NCBI GenBank assembly: GCA_025362235.1
Contig: JANYGZ010000037.1
Span: 1 to 55,645 of the forward strand
Source: Ferruginibacter sp.
Lineage (GTDB): Bacteria > Bacteroidota > Bacteroidia > Chitinophagales > Chitinophagaceae
Direction of reading: 5' to 3'
Length of the DNA stretch: 55,645 nt
Under the pieces are notes generated by a model. The model was not told where the DNA came from, searched no databases, and saw only the letters and a list, made by a program, of their open reading frames with translations. The translations under genes were made by a program, and so were the position numbers. Numbering within the stretch: the first letter of the stretch is position 1; each line of letters opens with the position of its first letter. Below are positions 1-9,964 of the stretch, piece after piece.

Positions 1-191
1 TAACAAGCTATGACAGCCTGGCATTTTTTAGAAGAATCATTTTTTGCTCAAATCGTTTGACCCATAAATATCAATAAAACCCTGATCTGACAATACTTTC
101 AAAGAACTAAATTTTGCATCGTTGGGATGCTAGTGAAAGAAAACATAAATTAAAAGGGATATAGCAAGAATCTTGCTTTATAGTTTGCGTA
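1..191. other. Left-edge non-coding stretch
   Basis: No convincing gene is visible between the window edge and the hppA terminator. Short open stretches of 16-30 codons run to stops near 51 and 98 on the plus strand. They could be the tail of a gene that begins outside the window, but nothing in their composition is recognisable. Confidence 0.3.
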
Positions 192-231
192 TATAAAATA
201 AAAAGCCCTTATGTCTTGCATAAGGGCTTTT
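191..231 (-). terminator. Rho-independent terminator after hppA
   Basis: A perfect 13-bp stem (AAAAGCCCTTATG, 201-213, against 219-231) with a 5-base loop lies 41 bp beyond the hppA stop. On the minus strand the stem is followed by a T-rich tract (TTTTTATTTTATAT), the classic intrinsic terminator layout. Because the stem has A on one arm and T on the other, it could also work on the plus strand. Confidence 0.85.
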
Positions 232-271
232 AGAGGTCGCAGTTTGTTTTGGTATGCTATTTTTAAATTGT

Positions 272-2494
272 CTATTTATTTTTATTTTCTGTACTACTCA
301 TTTTCATCATGGTTTCGATTTGTGCTTTTCTATTCAATTCAATTTTATCATGATGCAATTTGGCAAGAGTAGGTGCAATAACCAATGAAACGATACTCAT
401 TAATTTGATTAAGATATTCATAGATGGGCCTGAAGTATCTTTAAAAGGATCTCCTACAGTGTCCCCTGTTACAGAAGCTTTGTGCGGATCTGATTTTTTA
501 TAATACATGGTGCCATTAATATCAACACCTTTTTCAAAAGACTTCTTTGCATTATCCCAGGCTCCACCAGCATTATTTTGAAAGATTCCCATCAATACAC
601 CGCTTACGGTTGCACCAGCTAAAAAACCACCTAAAACTTCCGGTCCAAAAACAAACCCAATAATAATAGGCGATAACAGAGCTATTGCACCGGGTAACAT
701 CATTTTTTTAAGCGAAGCTTCTGTAGAAATAGCCACACATTTATCATATTCAGGTTTTCCTGTACCTTCCATAATTCCTGGTATGGTGCGGAATTGGCGA
801 CGAACTTCTTCAACCATTGCCATGGCCGCTTCACCCACCGCACGGATGGCCAATGAAGAGAATATAAAAGGAATCATTCCACCAACAAATAAACCAGCCA
901 AAACATCAGCATGGTAAATATCAATTCCATCAATACCTGCAATGCCAACAAATGCTGCAAATAAAGCAAGTGCAGTTAATGCTGCTGAAGCAATTGCAAA
1001 ACCTTTACCACTGGCAGCTGTTGTATTACCAACGGCATCTAAAATATCTGTTTTTTCTCGCACATCAGCAGGTAATTCACTCATTTCAGCAATACCTCCG
1101 GCGTTGTCTGCAATAGGCCCGAAAGCATCAATTGCCAATTGCATGGCCGTTGTAGCCATCATACCGGCTGCAGCAATTGCTACACCATATAAACCTGCAC
1201 ATGCAAAAGAACAATAAATACCGCCCGCTAAAACCAGTATCGGTAAAAGCGTACTTTCCATACCTACCGCTAATCCGCCAATAATATTGGTAGCATGGCC
1301 GGTAGCTGATTGACGGATAATACTCATTACCGGGCGTTTACCCATTGCAGTATAGTATTCTGTTATTATGCTCATTAATGCACCTACAACCAGGCCAACC
1401 ATGATTGCGCCAAATACACCATTCTTTGTAAATGGAATGTTACGTAAAACCATTTGATCCGGCATTAAATAATTTACTAAAAAGTAACAACCAATAGCCG
1501 TTAAAATCATGCTGCCCCAGTTGCCCATGTTTAAAGCACTTTGTACTTTATGTGTGCTTAAACCTACGTTATCACTAATACGTACAAAGAATGTTCCTAT
1601 TATAGAAAGTGTAATTCCCATGGCTGCAATAAGCATTGGTAATAAAATTGGTGCCATGCCTGAAAAATGGTCGGATGCTTTAGCAAGTTCAGCAGTAATA
1701 GTTTCTCTTCCTAAAACCATTGTTGCTAAAACGGTTGCTACATAGCTGCCAAAAAGATCAGCACCCATACCGGCAACGTCACCTACATTATCGCCTACGT
1801 TATCAGCAATAGTTGCCGGGTTACGTGGATCATCTTCCGGAATACCTGCTTCTACTTTACCCACTAAATCGGCACCCACATCAGCAGCTTTTGTATAAAT
1901 ACCACCACCAACACGTGCAAACAAGGCAATAGATTCTGCACCTAAAGAAAAACCTGTTAATATTTCAATGGCTTTTTCAAGTGCTAACCTGTATTCTTCA
2001 GAACCAGTTGATAAACCAGAAACAAATGTCATGTATAGAATGATAAACAAACTACCCAATCCTAAAACAGCCAGGCCTGCAACACCCATCCCCATCACAC
2101 TTCCACCTGTAAAAGAAACAGATAGCGCTTTGCTTAAACTTGTTCTGGCAGCTTGGGCAGTACGTACATTAGCTTTAGTAGCCACTTTCATTCCTATAAA
2201 ACCTGCCAAGGCACTAAAAAAAGCGCCCACTACAAATGCCAGAGCAATACTCCAGTGGCTATTGGCATTACTATAACCCATAATACCTAATAGTAAAGCG
2301 CCAATAATAACAAAATAAGTAAGGATTTTGTACTCTGCCTTTAAAAAGGCCATTGCACCTTCCGCAATATAAGTACTGATTTCCTGCATCCGTTCGTTTC
2401 CTGCATCTTGTTTAGATACCCAGGCAAACTTGATAAAAGTATACAAAAGGCCAACAATGCCTAATGCAGGAACTACGAAAAACAATTTGTCCAT
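272..2494 (-). CDS. hppA: Membrane-bound ion-pumping pyrophosphatase, K+-dependent type
   Basis: A 740-residue polytopic membrane protein of the M-PPase family, which hydrolyses pyrophosphate and pumps H+ and/or Na+ across the cytoplasmic membrane. The catalytic loops are intact: DVGADLVGK at 205-213 and DNVGDNVGD at about 231-239. GNTTAA at 489-494 has Ala where K+-independent enzymes have Lys, so this belongs to the K+-dependent class (established family rule). The ion pumped, Na+ or H+, cannot be settled by eye. About 16 hydrophobic helices and the length fit the family. The ATG at 2494 is 31 bases downstream of a perfect -7 box on the minus strand, and a strong hairpin terminator follows the gene. 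It appears to be a single-gene unit. Confidence 0.97.
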   Translation of the reverse strand: MDKLFFVVPALGIVGLLYTFIKFAWVSKQDAGNERMQEISTYIAEGAMAFLKAEYKILTYFVIIGALLLGIMGYSNANSHWSIALAFVVGAFFSALAGFIGMKVATKANVRTAQAARTSLSKALSVSFTGGSVMGMGVAGLAVLGLGSLFIILYMTFVSGLSTGSEEYRLALEKAIEILTGFSLGAESIALFARVGGGIYTKAADVGADLVGKVEAGIPEDDPRNPATIADNVGDNVGDVAGMGADLFGSYVATVLATMVLGRETITAELAKASDHFSGMAPILLPMLIAAMGITLSIIGTFFVRISDNVGLSTHKVQSALNMGNWGSMILTAIGCYFLVNYLMPDQMVLRNIPFTKNGVFGAIMVGLVVGALMSIITEYYTAMGKRPVMSIIRQSATGHATNIIGGLAVGMESTLLPILVLAGGIYCSFACAGLYGVAIAAAGMMATTAMQLAIDAFGPIADNAGGIAEMSELPADVREKTDILDAVGNTTAASGKGFAIASAALTALALFAAFVGIAGIDGIDIYHADVLAGLFVGGMIPFIFSSLAIRAVGEAAMAMVEEVRRQFRTIPGIMEGTGKPEYDKCVAISTEASLKKMMLPGAIALLSPIIIGFVFGPEVLGGFLAGATVSGVLMGIFQNNAGGAWDNAKKSFEKGVDINGTMYYKKSDPHKASVTGDTVGDPFKDTSGPSMNILIKLMSIVSLVIAPTLAKLHHDKIELNRKAQIETMMKMSSTENKNK

Positions 2495-2524
2495 AATAAT
2501 TATATAATGTTAAAATTAGGAGGG

Positions 2525-2532
2525 CAAAAATA
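2525..2532 (-). promoter_or_regulatory. Putative -7 promoter box of hppA
   Basis: TATTTTTG on the minus strand matches the Bacteroidota -7 consensus TAnnTTTG exactly and would start transcription roughly 20-25 bases before the hppA ATG. A TTTG lies upstream, but only 12 bases away, so the -33 element is not clear. Confidence 0.5.
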
Positions 2533-2732
2533 GGGTAATTGATGCAAAAATGGAGAAAAAACAGCTTTTATTGAAAATGGCTGATTTAATGGGTATAAGT
2601 ATAAATAATATTGAATAGGATGGTTGGTAGTTTTTTAAGTTGAGTTTTCAATAATACAGATCAATAACTTTTAAAATAGAATAAGAAAATGTCATATGAT
2701 TTGAATAAAATTTATACCAAATAGTTTATTTA

Positions 2733-4262
2733 TTAATAAGAGAATGTGTTTTCATAGCGCTTCCAATAAGTCTTCTTTATTTTAGTTTCTTTAAAAGCCT
2801 TTCCCAGGCAATCAATAATATCACTGGCAATCATTGCCTCTTGTGATAAATTTTCTGCAGCAATATCTCCTGCAAGACCATGTAAATAGACTCCTAATAT
2901 GCAGGATTCTTTTTCTGTATATCCCTGTGCCAACAATCCACAAAGTATACCAGTCAGTACATCACCACTTCCTGCTGTGGCCATGCCTGCATTACCAGTA
3001 GTATTAAAAAAACTGGTGCCATCTGGGCATGCTATTAAAGTGTAGTGCCCTTTTAAAATTATATAACAATTAAGCGTAACCGCTTTTTCTGTAGCAAGGT
3101 GCATCCGTTCAAAAGGATTGGACGTTTTTCCAAAAAGCCTTTCAAATTCGCCTGTGTGCGGAGTAAGTATTGCCGGGTGTAACTTTCTTTTGGGCAATAA
3201 TGCATAATATGGTGCCAACAGCGATAAAGCAGTAGCATCTATTACCAGTGGGCCCGCCCAGGCCAATAATAATTTCTTAACCAGTTGCTTATTTTTTACC
3301 GCCAAATCAAGGCCAGGTCCAATTGCAATGGCAGTTTTTTTTAACCAGCTTTTGACAGTCTCATTTGCTGAAGTAGTTATTGCTTCGGGCAATGATGTGT
3401 TTATAATAGCCGCTGATTGGGGTGTTACGTGAATGGTTGCTAATCCTGTGCCGGTTCTAAGGCAGGCTTTTGTACACAACACTGCAGCGCCCATCATATT
3501 TTTACTGCCAGCATACAATAGCGCATTTCCAAAATTGTATTTATGTCCAAAGGGTACTCTTGGTTTATAAATTTTGCCTATTATTTCTTCGTCAATTGTT
3601 TCAAAATTTGCAGCGGTATCATCATAATATTTTTTACTAAGATGAATATTGATTAAATGAATTTGCCCGGTATATGCTGAATTTTCCGTCAATAAAAAAG
3701 CCAGTTTGTTTGTTTCAAAACTTAGGGTATGCGTTGCCTTTATAATAGCTTCTTTGCCGGAATAAATATCGGCACATAAGCCACTTGGCATATCAATACT
3801 TATTACAGCAGCAGACTGCTGATTGATATGGTTAACCAGCAGTGCAGCAATATTTTTTAAAGGCCGGTCAAGCCCTGTGCCATACAGGGCATCAATAACT
3901 ACGGTATTTTTTAAAATAGAAGGAAAATCTTTTGCACTGCTAATATAGACCAACTTTACTTTTAGTGCCGATATACGGTTGCAATTAACTATGTTCTCAT
4001 CAGTTCTTTTTTTACTGTCCAAAACATACACAGTTAACGAACACTTTACTTTGTGTAAAAGCCGTGCAATAACCAATCCGTCACCGCCATTATTACCGCT
4101 GCCGCAAAATATGGCGAAATTTTTTGTGACAGGAATATTTTCTTTTATCCAGTTAAAACAAGCTGTGGCAGCCCTTTCCATTAAATCTACGGCCGCAACC
4201 GGCTCTTCTTTGATAGTGTATTTATCCCATTCACTTATTTGAGCAGCAGTAAATATTTTCAT
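2733..4262 (-). CDS. nnr: Bifunctional NAD(P)H-hydrate epimerase / ADP-dependent dehydratase
   Basis: Two fused repair activities for hydrated NAD(P)H. The N-terminal YjeF_N domain (about residues 1-210) is the epimerase and carries GSGNNGGDGLVIARLL. The C-terminal ribokinase-like domain (about 225-500) is the ADP-dependent dehydratase and carries the signature NAGMATAGSGDVLTGIL. I chose the ATG at 4262 (MKIFTAAQISEWD) because family members start just before this motif. The frame is open for 25 more codons upstream to 4337, but that stretch does not resemble the family. The resulting 509 residues is the usual length. The gene has its own intergenic spaces on both sides. Confidence 0.94.
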   Translation of the reverse strand: MKIFTAAQISEWDKYTIKEEPVAAVDLMERAATACFNWIKENIPVTKNFAIFCGSGNNGGDGLVIARLLHKVKCSLTVYVLDSKKRTDENIVNCNRISALKVKLVYISSAKDFPSILKNTVVIDALYGTGLDRPLKNIAALLVNHINQQSAAVISIDMPSGLCADIYSGKEAIIKATHTLSFETNKLAFLLTENSAYTGQIHLINIHLSKKYYDDTAANFETIDEEIIGKIYKPRVPFGHKYNFGNALLYAGSKNMMGAAVLCTKACLRTGTGLATIHVTPQSAAIINTSLPEAITTSANETVKSWLKKTAIAIGPGLDLAVKNKQLVKKLLLAWAGPLVIDATALSLLAPYYALLPKRKLHPAILTPHTGEFERLFGKTSNPFERMHLATEKAVTLNCYIILKGHYTLIACPDGTSFFNTTGNAGMATAGSGDVLTGILCGLLAQGYTEKESCILGVYLHGLAGDIAAENLSQEAMIASDIIDCLGKAFKETKIKKTYWKRYENTFSY

Positions 4263-4407
4263 TGCATCAAATTTACAAAAACAAAACGGTTGATAAATTA
4301 TTCCATTAGCAAAAGCATTTTCAAATAATACCTTCAATAAAGCTGCTGTTGCAATACTTATATTTTTAAAGTTGTGCTTATATTACACAATCTAATCAAA
4401 TTGGTTT

Positions 4408-5196
4408 ATGAAGCTATACTATCAGTTTTCATCATTATTAATTGTTGGATGCTTTTTTGTAACAGCCTGTTTTGCCCGGCAACAATATTCACGGTTTAAG
4501 GTATTGGTGCTATTTGAAAATAGCGGCCACCATATTGCCTATTCTAGTGAAGCTAAAAAATGGCTTAACCAATTGGCAACAGACAGCAATTTTACAATAA
4601 CTTATATCAATAACACTGATTCTATAAATGACGATTTCCTGAGGCAATACCAATTGTTTATTCAGCTAGACTATCCTCCCTATGGCTGGAAAGATAAAGC
4701 TGTAGCATCTTTTAAACGTTATATTGAAGAAGGAAGGGGAGGCTGGATTGGTTTTCATCATGCCAGCTTGTTAGGAGAGTTTGATGGTTACGGCATGTGG
4801 CAATGGTTCAGCGATTTTATGGGTGGCATACGTTTTACCAATTATATTGAAAGCTTTGTGGATGGTACTGTGCAGGTAGAGGATACTCTTCATGCCAGTA
4901 TGAAAAATGTTCACACCAAATTTATTATCAGCAAAGAGGAATGGTATATTTATGACAAAAGCCCCCGGCAAAACGTTCATGTAATTGCCAGTGTGGATGA
5001 ATCAAGTTATGCTCCAGCATCTTTAATAAAGATGGGCGATCATCCGGTGGTGTGGACAAATACAAATTATGCCGCCAGGAATATTTATATTTTTATGGGG
5101 CATTCGCCAGAACTTTTCAAAAATAAAACATATACAATACTTTTTCGGAATTCAATATTTTGGGCGGCTGCACAATCTGAAAGCCCAAAAAAGTAA
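4408..5196 (+). CDS. ThuA-like domain lipoprotein or secreted protein
   Basis: A 262-residue protein with an N-terminal signal. The hydrophobic segment ends in VTAC at residues 18-21, a plausible lipobox, so it is probably a lipoprotein; ordinary signal-peptidase cleavage just after is an alternative. The rest matches the ThuA-like fold, related to class I glutamine amidotransferases: a KVLVLFENSGHH start, GGWIGFHHAS in the middle and a GHSPELF motif near the end. These features are typical of the many Bacteroidota ThuA proteins placed in carbohydrate metabolism. No catalytic Cys is evident, so enzymatic activity is uncertain. Divergent from nnr with about 145 bases between. Confidence 0.85.
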   Translation: MKLYYQFSSLLIVGCFFVTACFARQQYSRFKVLVLFENSGHHIAYSSEAKKWLNQLATDSNFTITYINNTDSINDDFLRQYQLFIQLDYPPYGWKDKAVASFKRYIEEGRGGWIGFHHASLLGEFDGYGMWQWFSDFMGGIRFTNYIESFVDGTVQVEDTLHASMKNVHTKFIISKEEWYIYDKSPRQNVHVIASVDESSYAPASLIKMGDHPVVWTNTNYAARNIYIFMGHSPELFKNKTYTILFRNSIFWAAAQSESPKK

Positions 5197-5300
5197 CAAA
5201 TCAATTTTTTTAGGCGAAAGAAAATTGTGTAAAAACCTTTTAGTTAGCATACGGGCATGACCATTAGTAACAGGGAGAGATCGAAATAAGGGCATACACG

Positions 5301-7361
5301 TTACTCAAATAACTCAAACTTGTTCTTCGGCCGCCTGCTATCCCACCATTTGAAATTTTTAAGGTATTTCTGATCTTGGGGTCTTTGGCGGATAGGGTAG
5401 AGCGTCCCATCCACATTATTTATAAATTTCAATCTGTTTACAGCCTTATCTAAAAAATAAACATCAATCACATCACCTTTACTTCTATTCATGCCAATAT
5501 AAGCGCTGTCACTATCCTGCGGATAAAAAATGCTTTCGGCAGGAGACCCTTTTATCCTCATATAATCTATAGCACCATCTTTAAAATAACCATTGATGGT
5601 TCGGCCACCCATTTGGTTATACATTTGTTCGTTGGCCTCGTTAATAATTATGCCATTCTCAAAAACATATACCCTTTTTGCTTTTTGATTTTGCGTAAAC
5701 AAATACATTGTATCACCGGCTACCTGCGATTTATTATTAAAGAGCAAGGGCTTTTGGTACATACGAAAAACCGAATCTTCAGACGAATAGAACAGGCTGT
5801 CGCACACAGCCTGTACAGAATCATTAAAAATACGCACATGGTGAAAGGCTTCAAAATACCGTATCATGGTATCTTTGGTCGCACGGATAGTATCAGTTTT
5901 TTTTATAGAATCTGTTTTAGTTAGCATTCTTGTAAGCAGGCTGTCTTTATTATAGAGGCTATCAGCAGGTGCGCCGCTAGCGGCTTGTAAAAGGTTTGGC
6001 TCAATGGGTAATTTATTTGTTGCCGTTGTTTCCTGTACCCTTATTTGAGCAATGGTTGAATCGGCTTTTTTTGTCAGGGCAACTTCTTTTGAAGAATCTA
6101 AGTTGATTGCTTGCTTATCCTTTTCTTTAATTTCAAAAACATATACAAAAAGTGAATCTTCTTTTTTTGGCATTACCGGTTTTAACCAATCAATATTAAA
6201 TGCATTATTTTTTTGGAGATCAATATTTTTTTGAGGTATAATAAAAGCAGCATCAGTAAACCTGATATAGGTTGTTTTTATAAGTGTATCTGTTTTTATA
6301 ATTTTATTGCCATAAATATCCCTTTTTTCTACGCCGGAAAATAAGGTATCAGCCGAAACAAAAGTACTGTCTTTTCCTTCGCCCTTAAATATCAGTACTG
6401 GTTTACGGGTGGCCAAAAAGGAGTTTTTGTTTTTATCTGTGAAAATCTGGTTGCCTAAAATAGTATAACCATTTACACTGTCCTTAATAATTGCATTGCC
6501 TTCCAACTGTGCAATGCCTGTTTTTTCATCATAAGCCATCTCATTCGCAACATACGTTCTGGTACTGTCTTTTATTATGGAGCGATTGCCAAAAAACGCC
6601 TGACCGGTTTGTAAATTATACGTACCATTAGTTGTATAAAAATCTACGCCATCTTTACTTTTAATTTTTGTAGCAGTAATAAAAGTTGCCTGCTGCGATT
6701 GTGTATTGTAGAGTAAACTGTCGCTTACGATATCATATTTGGGGTCTACCAGGTGAACATTCTTTTTAAAATATACATCCTTGGTTGCTCCATAATAAGT
6801 GCCTTCAGTACTGGTTAAAACAGATGTGCTGTTTACAATTTTACCGCCGTTTATATAATTGCCAATGCTTGATTTTAAATCGTACTGTAAATCCTGTGTG
6901 TAAAGGGTAGCTTTTTTATCTGTAAGTTTTACATCTTTTTTTAAAAAAGCCATCCTGTCTTTGCCTACATAACGCAGGTATTGGGCATAGGTATGTATAC
7001 TGTCGTTTTGATTAATATGCACATGGCCAAAGGCTTCCATTATATTGGTACCTGCATTTATTGTTGCGCTGTCGCAATAAAATAATGTGAGCCCTTCTTT
7101 CAGAATAACATTACCTGCAATTGTTTTGAGGCTAGTAACAGAATCAATAACTTTTTCACGAAGGCTTTCCCCGTGTTCAATTATAATTATTCTAACTGAA
7201 TCTGCTGTAGGCTGTTGCGGAACAGTTACCTGGGCAGCAGCATTTATATTAGCGGCAAATACCAGCAGTATTAAATAATAAAAAATTTTGGTAAATATTG
7301 TTTTCAATCTGAATGACTTTAGCCGGATGCAATTTCTAATTTTATTTACAAACGGAATCAC
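5301..7361 (-). CDS. OstA-like (LptA-family) outer-membrane biogenesis protein
   Basis: A 686-residue exported protein with repeated short beta-strand units (about residues 60-330: DSATINAG, TYTQ/LYTQDLQYDL, GTYNLQTGQ, AYDEKTGIAQLEGNA) typical of the OstA/LptA fold, which forms the beta-jellyroll bridge carrying lipopolysaccharide. A second beta-rich part follows a linker. The frame opens with GTG at 7361. A TTG at 7307 would give a compact signal peptide (MKTIFTKIFYYLILLVF, then ANINAAAQ), which looks more natural, so the true start is unsettled. It is the last gene after the amidase and the MCE protein on the same strand (96-bp gap), and LptD lies divergently upstream. The context argues for LPS transport or outer-membrane lipid homeostasis. 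Confidence 0.85.
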   Translation of the reverse strand: MIPFVNKIRNCIRLKSFRLKTIFTKIFYYLILLVFAANINAAAQVTVPQQPTADSVRIIIIEHGESLREKVIDSVTSLKTIAGNVILKEGLTLFYCDSATINAGTNIMEAFGHVHINQNDSIHTYAQYLRYVGKDRMAFLKKDVKLTDKKATLYTQDLQYDLKSSIGNYINGGKIVNSTSVLTSTEGTYYGATKDVYFKKNVHLVDPKYDIVSDSLLYNTQSQQATFITATKIKSKDGVDFYTTNGTYNLQTGQAFFGNRSIIKDSTRTYVANEMAYDEKTGIAQLEGNAIIKDSVNGYTILGNQIFTDKNKNSFLATRKPVLIFKGEGKDSTFVSADTLFSGVEKRDIYGNKIIKTDTLIKTTYIRFTDAAFIIPQKNIDLQKNNAFNIDWLKPVMPKKEDSLFVYVFEIKEKDKQAINLDSSKEVALTKKADSTIAQIRVQETTATNKLPIEPNLLQAASGAPADSLYNKDSLLTRMLTKTDSIKKTDTIRATKDTMIRYFEAFHHVRIFNDSVQAVCDSLFYSSEDSVFRMYQKPLLFNNKSQVAGDTMYLFTQNQKAKRVYVFENGIIINEANEQMYNQMGGRTINGYFKDGAIDYMRIKGSPAESIFYPQDSDSAYIGMNRSKGDVIDVYFLDKAVNRLKFINNVDGTLYPIRQRPQDQKYLKNFKWWDSRRPKNKFELFE

Positions 7362-7457
7362 AATATTTGAATGTTATATTTTGTCGTAAAATAAATAGTA
7401 ACTGGAACGGCAGATCAATATTTATAGTAAACTATCATCTTTGCCTGGTATTTAATT

Positions 7458-8474
7458 TTATGGCTTTTTAAGATAGGGTGCATTTACAGTATCCGGCAAT
7501 GGTACAGTCAAAGGAGCACTCTTATCTTTTTTACCAAATACCGAAACGTTTACATACCGTTTGGGGTTAATCCTGACATCATCCAGCAGCAGGTTTATTT
7601 TGTTAGAGGTAGCATTAAGATTTCTGTATAACGAAGGATCGTTTAATAATAAACCTATGGTTCCATCCCTACTGCTGATTTTACCGATGGCATTTTTTAA
7701 ATCTGTAATGGTTGCGTTTAATGTATTCAACGTCTTTTCAAAATCAAGTTTTGATAATTTATCAGTAGTGGTAGCTACATTGTCCATAGTTTGTGTAAGT
7801 TTTTCATTACTGTTTTTTAAAGCTCCGGTGAACAAACTTACGTTGTCGAGGGTTTTAGCTAATGAACCAGTTTGAGCATTTAATATGCCCTGCAATGAAG
7901 CTGAAGAAACGGCAAGGCTTGCAGTAGTTTTATTAAGGTTTTCTAGCATTCCCTTAATATTATGCTTTGCAGCCGGGTCAAATACATTATTAAATGAACC
8001 TAACAACGTATCCAAAGATTTTGCCACATTGGTAACCTGGTATAAAACCGGATCTAATTTTTTCATGGCATCTGCTATTAGATCGCCACCGGCAATTGTT
8101 CTTATTGTATCATTACTTTTTAAGGGGGTATTACTGTTGCCAAGCCTGATGTCTAACTGAACACTGCCAATTAAAGATTTATTTATTACTGCAACGGCAT
8201 CTTCCGGTATAATTACATCCTCTGTAATATTGATATCGACCATAATCCGCCGCATATTTTTGCCACCATCAATTTTATTAATATTGCCCACCTGCATGCC
8301 ATTTATTACTACGCGATTACTTGTGGCCAAGCCTTGTACATCATTGAATGCGGCAAAATAATGGACGTTTTTGCCGCTTATATTTTTGCCATTCAAAAAA
8401 TTAAATCCTAGTATAAGCAACACTATCGCAATGGCTGTTAAAGCACCCACTTTTGTTTCATTTGAAATTGTCAT
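7458..8474 (-). CDS. MCE/MlaD-family lipid-transport protein
   Basis: A 338-residue protein with one N-terminal membrane anchor (about 9-28) and then an MCE domain (about 37-115: YFAAFNDVQGLATSNRVVINGMQVGNI, read in parts). MlaD-type proteins form hexameric rings that shuttle phospholipids between inner and outer membrane. The remainder, about 130-300, is helical and rich in Asn, Leu and Thr, as expected for the coiled-coil tail of long MCE proteins. No MlaE or MlaF gene is adjacent, so partners must be elsewhere. Gap of 72 bp from the amidase gene upstream on the same strand. Confidence 0.92.
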   Translation of the reverse strand: MTISNETKVGALTAIAIVLLILGFNFLNGKNISGKNVHYFAAFNDVQGLATSNRVVINGMQVGNINKIDGGKNMRRIMVDINITEDVIIPEDAVAVINKSLIGSVQLDIRLGNSNTPLKSNDTIRTIAGGDLIADAMKKLDPVLYQVTNVAKSLDTLLGSFNNVFDPAAKHNIKGMLENLNKTTASLAVSSASLQGILNAQTGSLAKTLDNVSLFTGALKNSNEKLTQTMDNVATTTDKLSKLDFEKTLNTLNATITDLKNAIGKISSRDGTIGLLLNDPSLYRNLNATSNKINLLLDDVRINPKRYVNVSVFGKKDKSAPLTVPLPDTVNAPYLKKP

Positions 8475-8546
8475 TTTGTAAACTGCGTTGTTTAGATAGT
8501 AAAAATAGGCAATAATTATCTTACTGCATAAGGGGAATAAAGGCGT

Positions 8547-9875
8547 TTATTTTTTTGTAAACAATATTACCCCATTTTTCTTCGTATCGGATATAACACG
8601 CACTTCTGTTCGGGTATTGCCTTCCGTTACTACCATTAATGCTGTATTAGGCGGAATATCGCCTTCGTTTTCTGCATAGATCAATAATTCGTTTTCGGTT
8701 TTATCCGGATCAAGGCTAAGGTTTAATGTTATAGGCTGGTCAGTTAATTTTATATTGGTTAATACAGCTTTGCCGTTATAATATACCGATACAATATCTC
8801 CATCAACATCACCATCATCATAAAGGTCTACTTTAAAATCCGGCTGATTTAAATCAATGCGTTTTAAAATATTTTTTGTACGGTCAGCATATTTTTCAGG
8901 TGTATTGGTGGGATAATCAATAATTTTTTGAATGGGGGCAGGTAAAGTATGATCAATTTCATCTTTATATTTTTTTACAGCCCTGGCAATAGTTTCAGCC
9001 AGTTCCTGCTGCCCTTTTTCACTATTTAAATAGCGTTCATCATCATGGTTTGTTATAAAGCCTGTTTCAATTAAAATAGCGGGCATATTAGTGGCCTGTA
9101 AAACCCATATACCTTTCTGCCGTTGGTTAAGCCCCAAAGCGGGCCTGTCAGTTTTATCAATTTCTTCATCTACCATTGTAGCCAGCTTGATACTTTTTTT
9201 CTGATATCTGTCTGCATAAATTTTTGCCCTTATCCTTCCCTCGGGAGTATCAAAATCAATATCATTATATGCACTATCAGCCCCTGACCCAATTTGAATA
9301 TCTTCATTATCCATAACAGCCTTTAGCTTGTCGCTGGTTTTGTGAGCGGCAAATAACCATATACTGGTACCACTACGCTGACTCCCAATTTTATAATATT
9401 CGTATGTAGGAACAGTTACTGTGTATGGAGTGGAAGTCTTTTTTCTTTTTCTACCCTTGCCAGCATATTTTACATGATACCTGGTTTCCTGGTGGTACCC
9501 TGTTTGCCTTCTGCCTGTTTGCAACTTTACCGCATCGGCATGTATACAAATAAAAAGATCTCCTTTATTTTCATTGGCGATAGTTGCTTTTTCTCTGGGG
9601 TTCTGGTAAATATCGGTAGTACGGGTAGGAATTATTTTTACATCGGGTAATTGTTTTTGTAATTCTGCCACCAGTTTATTACTTATTTGAAGGGTTATAT
9701 CTTTTTCATTTGAATTTAAACCGCCTTCATATGCACCACGTGCACCAAAATCTTTGCCACCATGGCCGGCATCTACAATAATTGTTTTTATTTTTTTTAT
9801 TGTTTGTGAAACTGCGGAATTGGATAAAAATAGAAAAGCAATAATGAACTTAATAACAAAATTCAATTTGATCAT
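8547..9875 (-). CDS. N-acetylmuramoyl-L-alanine amidase (Amidase_3)
   Basis: A 442-residue secreted murein hydrolase that cleaves the bond between MurNAc and the stem peptide. A signal peptide (residues 1-24, ending AVSQ) precedes an Amidase_3 domain with the zinc-binding and catalytic set: His in DAGHGG (about 40), Glu in NEKDITL, His in FICIHAD, and Glu in LIETGFI. A C-terminal extension of about 120 residues after the catalytic domain is beta-rich and of unknown role. It is the first gene of the minus-strand trio with the MCE and OstA-like proteins, and it shares an 89-bp divergent intergenic region with lptD. Confidence 0.94.
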   Translation of the reverse strand: MIKLNFVIKFIIAFLFLSNSAVSQTIKKIKTIIVDAGHGGKDFGARGAYEGGLNSNEKDITLQISNKLVAELQKQLPDVKIIPTRTTDIYQNPREKATIANENKGDLFICIHADAVKLQTGRRQTGYHQETRYHVKYAGKGRKRKKTSTPYTVTVPTYEYYKIGSQRSGTSIWLFAAHKTSDKLKAVMDNEDIQIGSGADSAYNDIDFDTPEGRIRAKIYADRYQKKSIKLATMVDEEIDKTDRPALGLNQRQKGIWVLQATNMPAILIETGFITNHDDERYLNSEKGQQELAETIARAVKKYKDEIDHTLPAPIQKIIDYPTNTPEKYADRTKNILKRIDLNQPDFKVDLYDDGDVDGDIVSVYYNGKAVLTNIKLTDQPITLNLSLDPDKTENELLIYAENEGDIPPNTALMVVTEGNTRTEVRVISDTKKNGVILFTKK

Positions 9876-9944
9876 ATTGGAACCGGTTTATCTGGCGTTA
9901 GTAATTATAAGACTTCCTTCACACATTAGTGTAACTAATATCAT

Positions 9945-9952
9945 TATTTTTG
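9945..9952 (+). promoter_or_regulatory. Putative -7 promoter box of lptD
   Basis: TATTTTTG is an exact match to the Bacteroidota TAnnTTTG box. It lies 12 bases before the ATG at 9965, which gives an almost leaderless transcript. It overlaps the upstream in-frame TTG at 9950, which argues against using that TTG as the start. No clear TTTG element is seen about 20 bases upstream. Confidence 0.5.
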
Positions 9953-9964
9953 CGAACTACTGCA

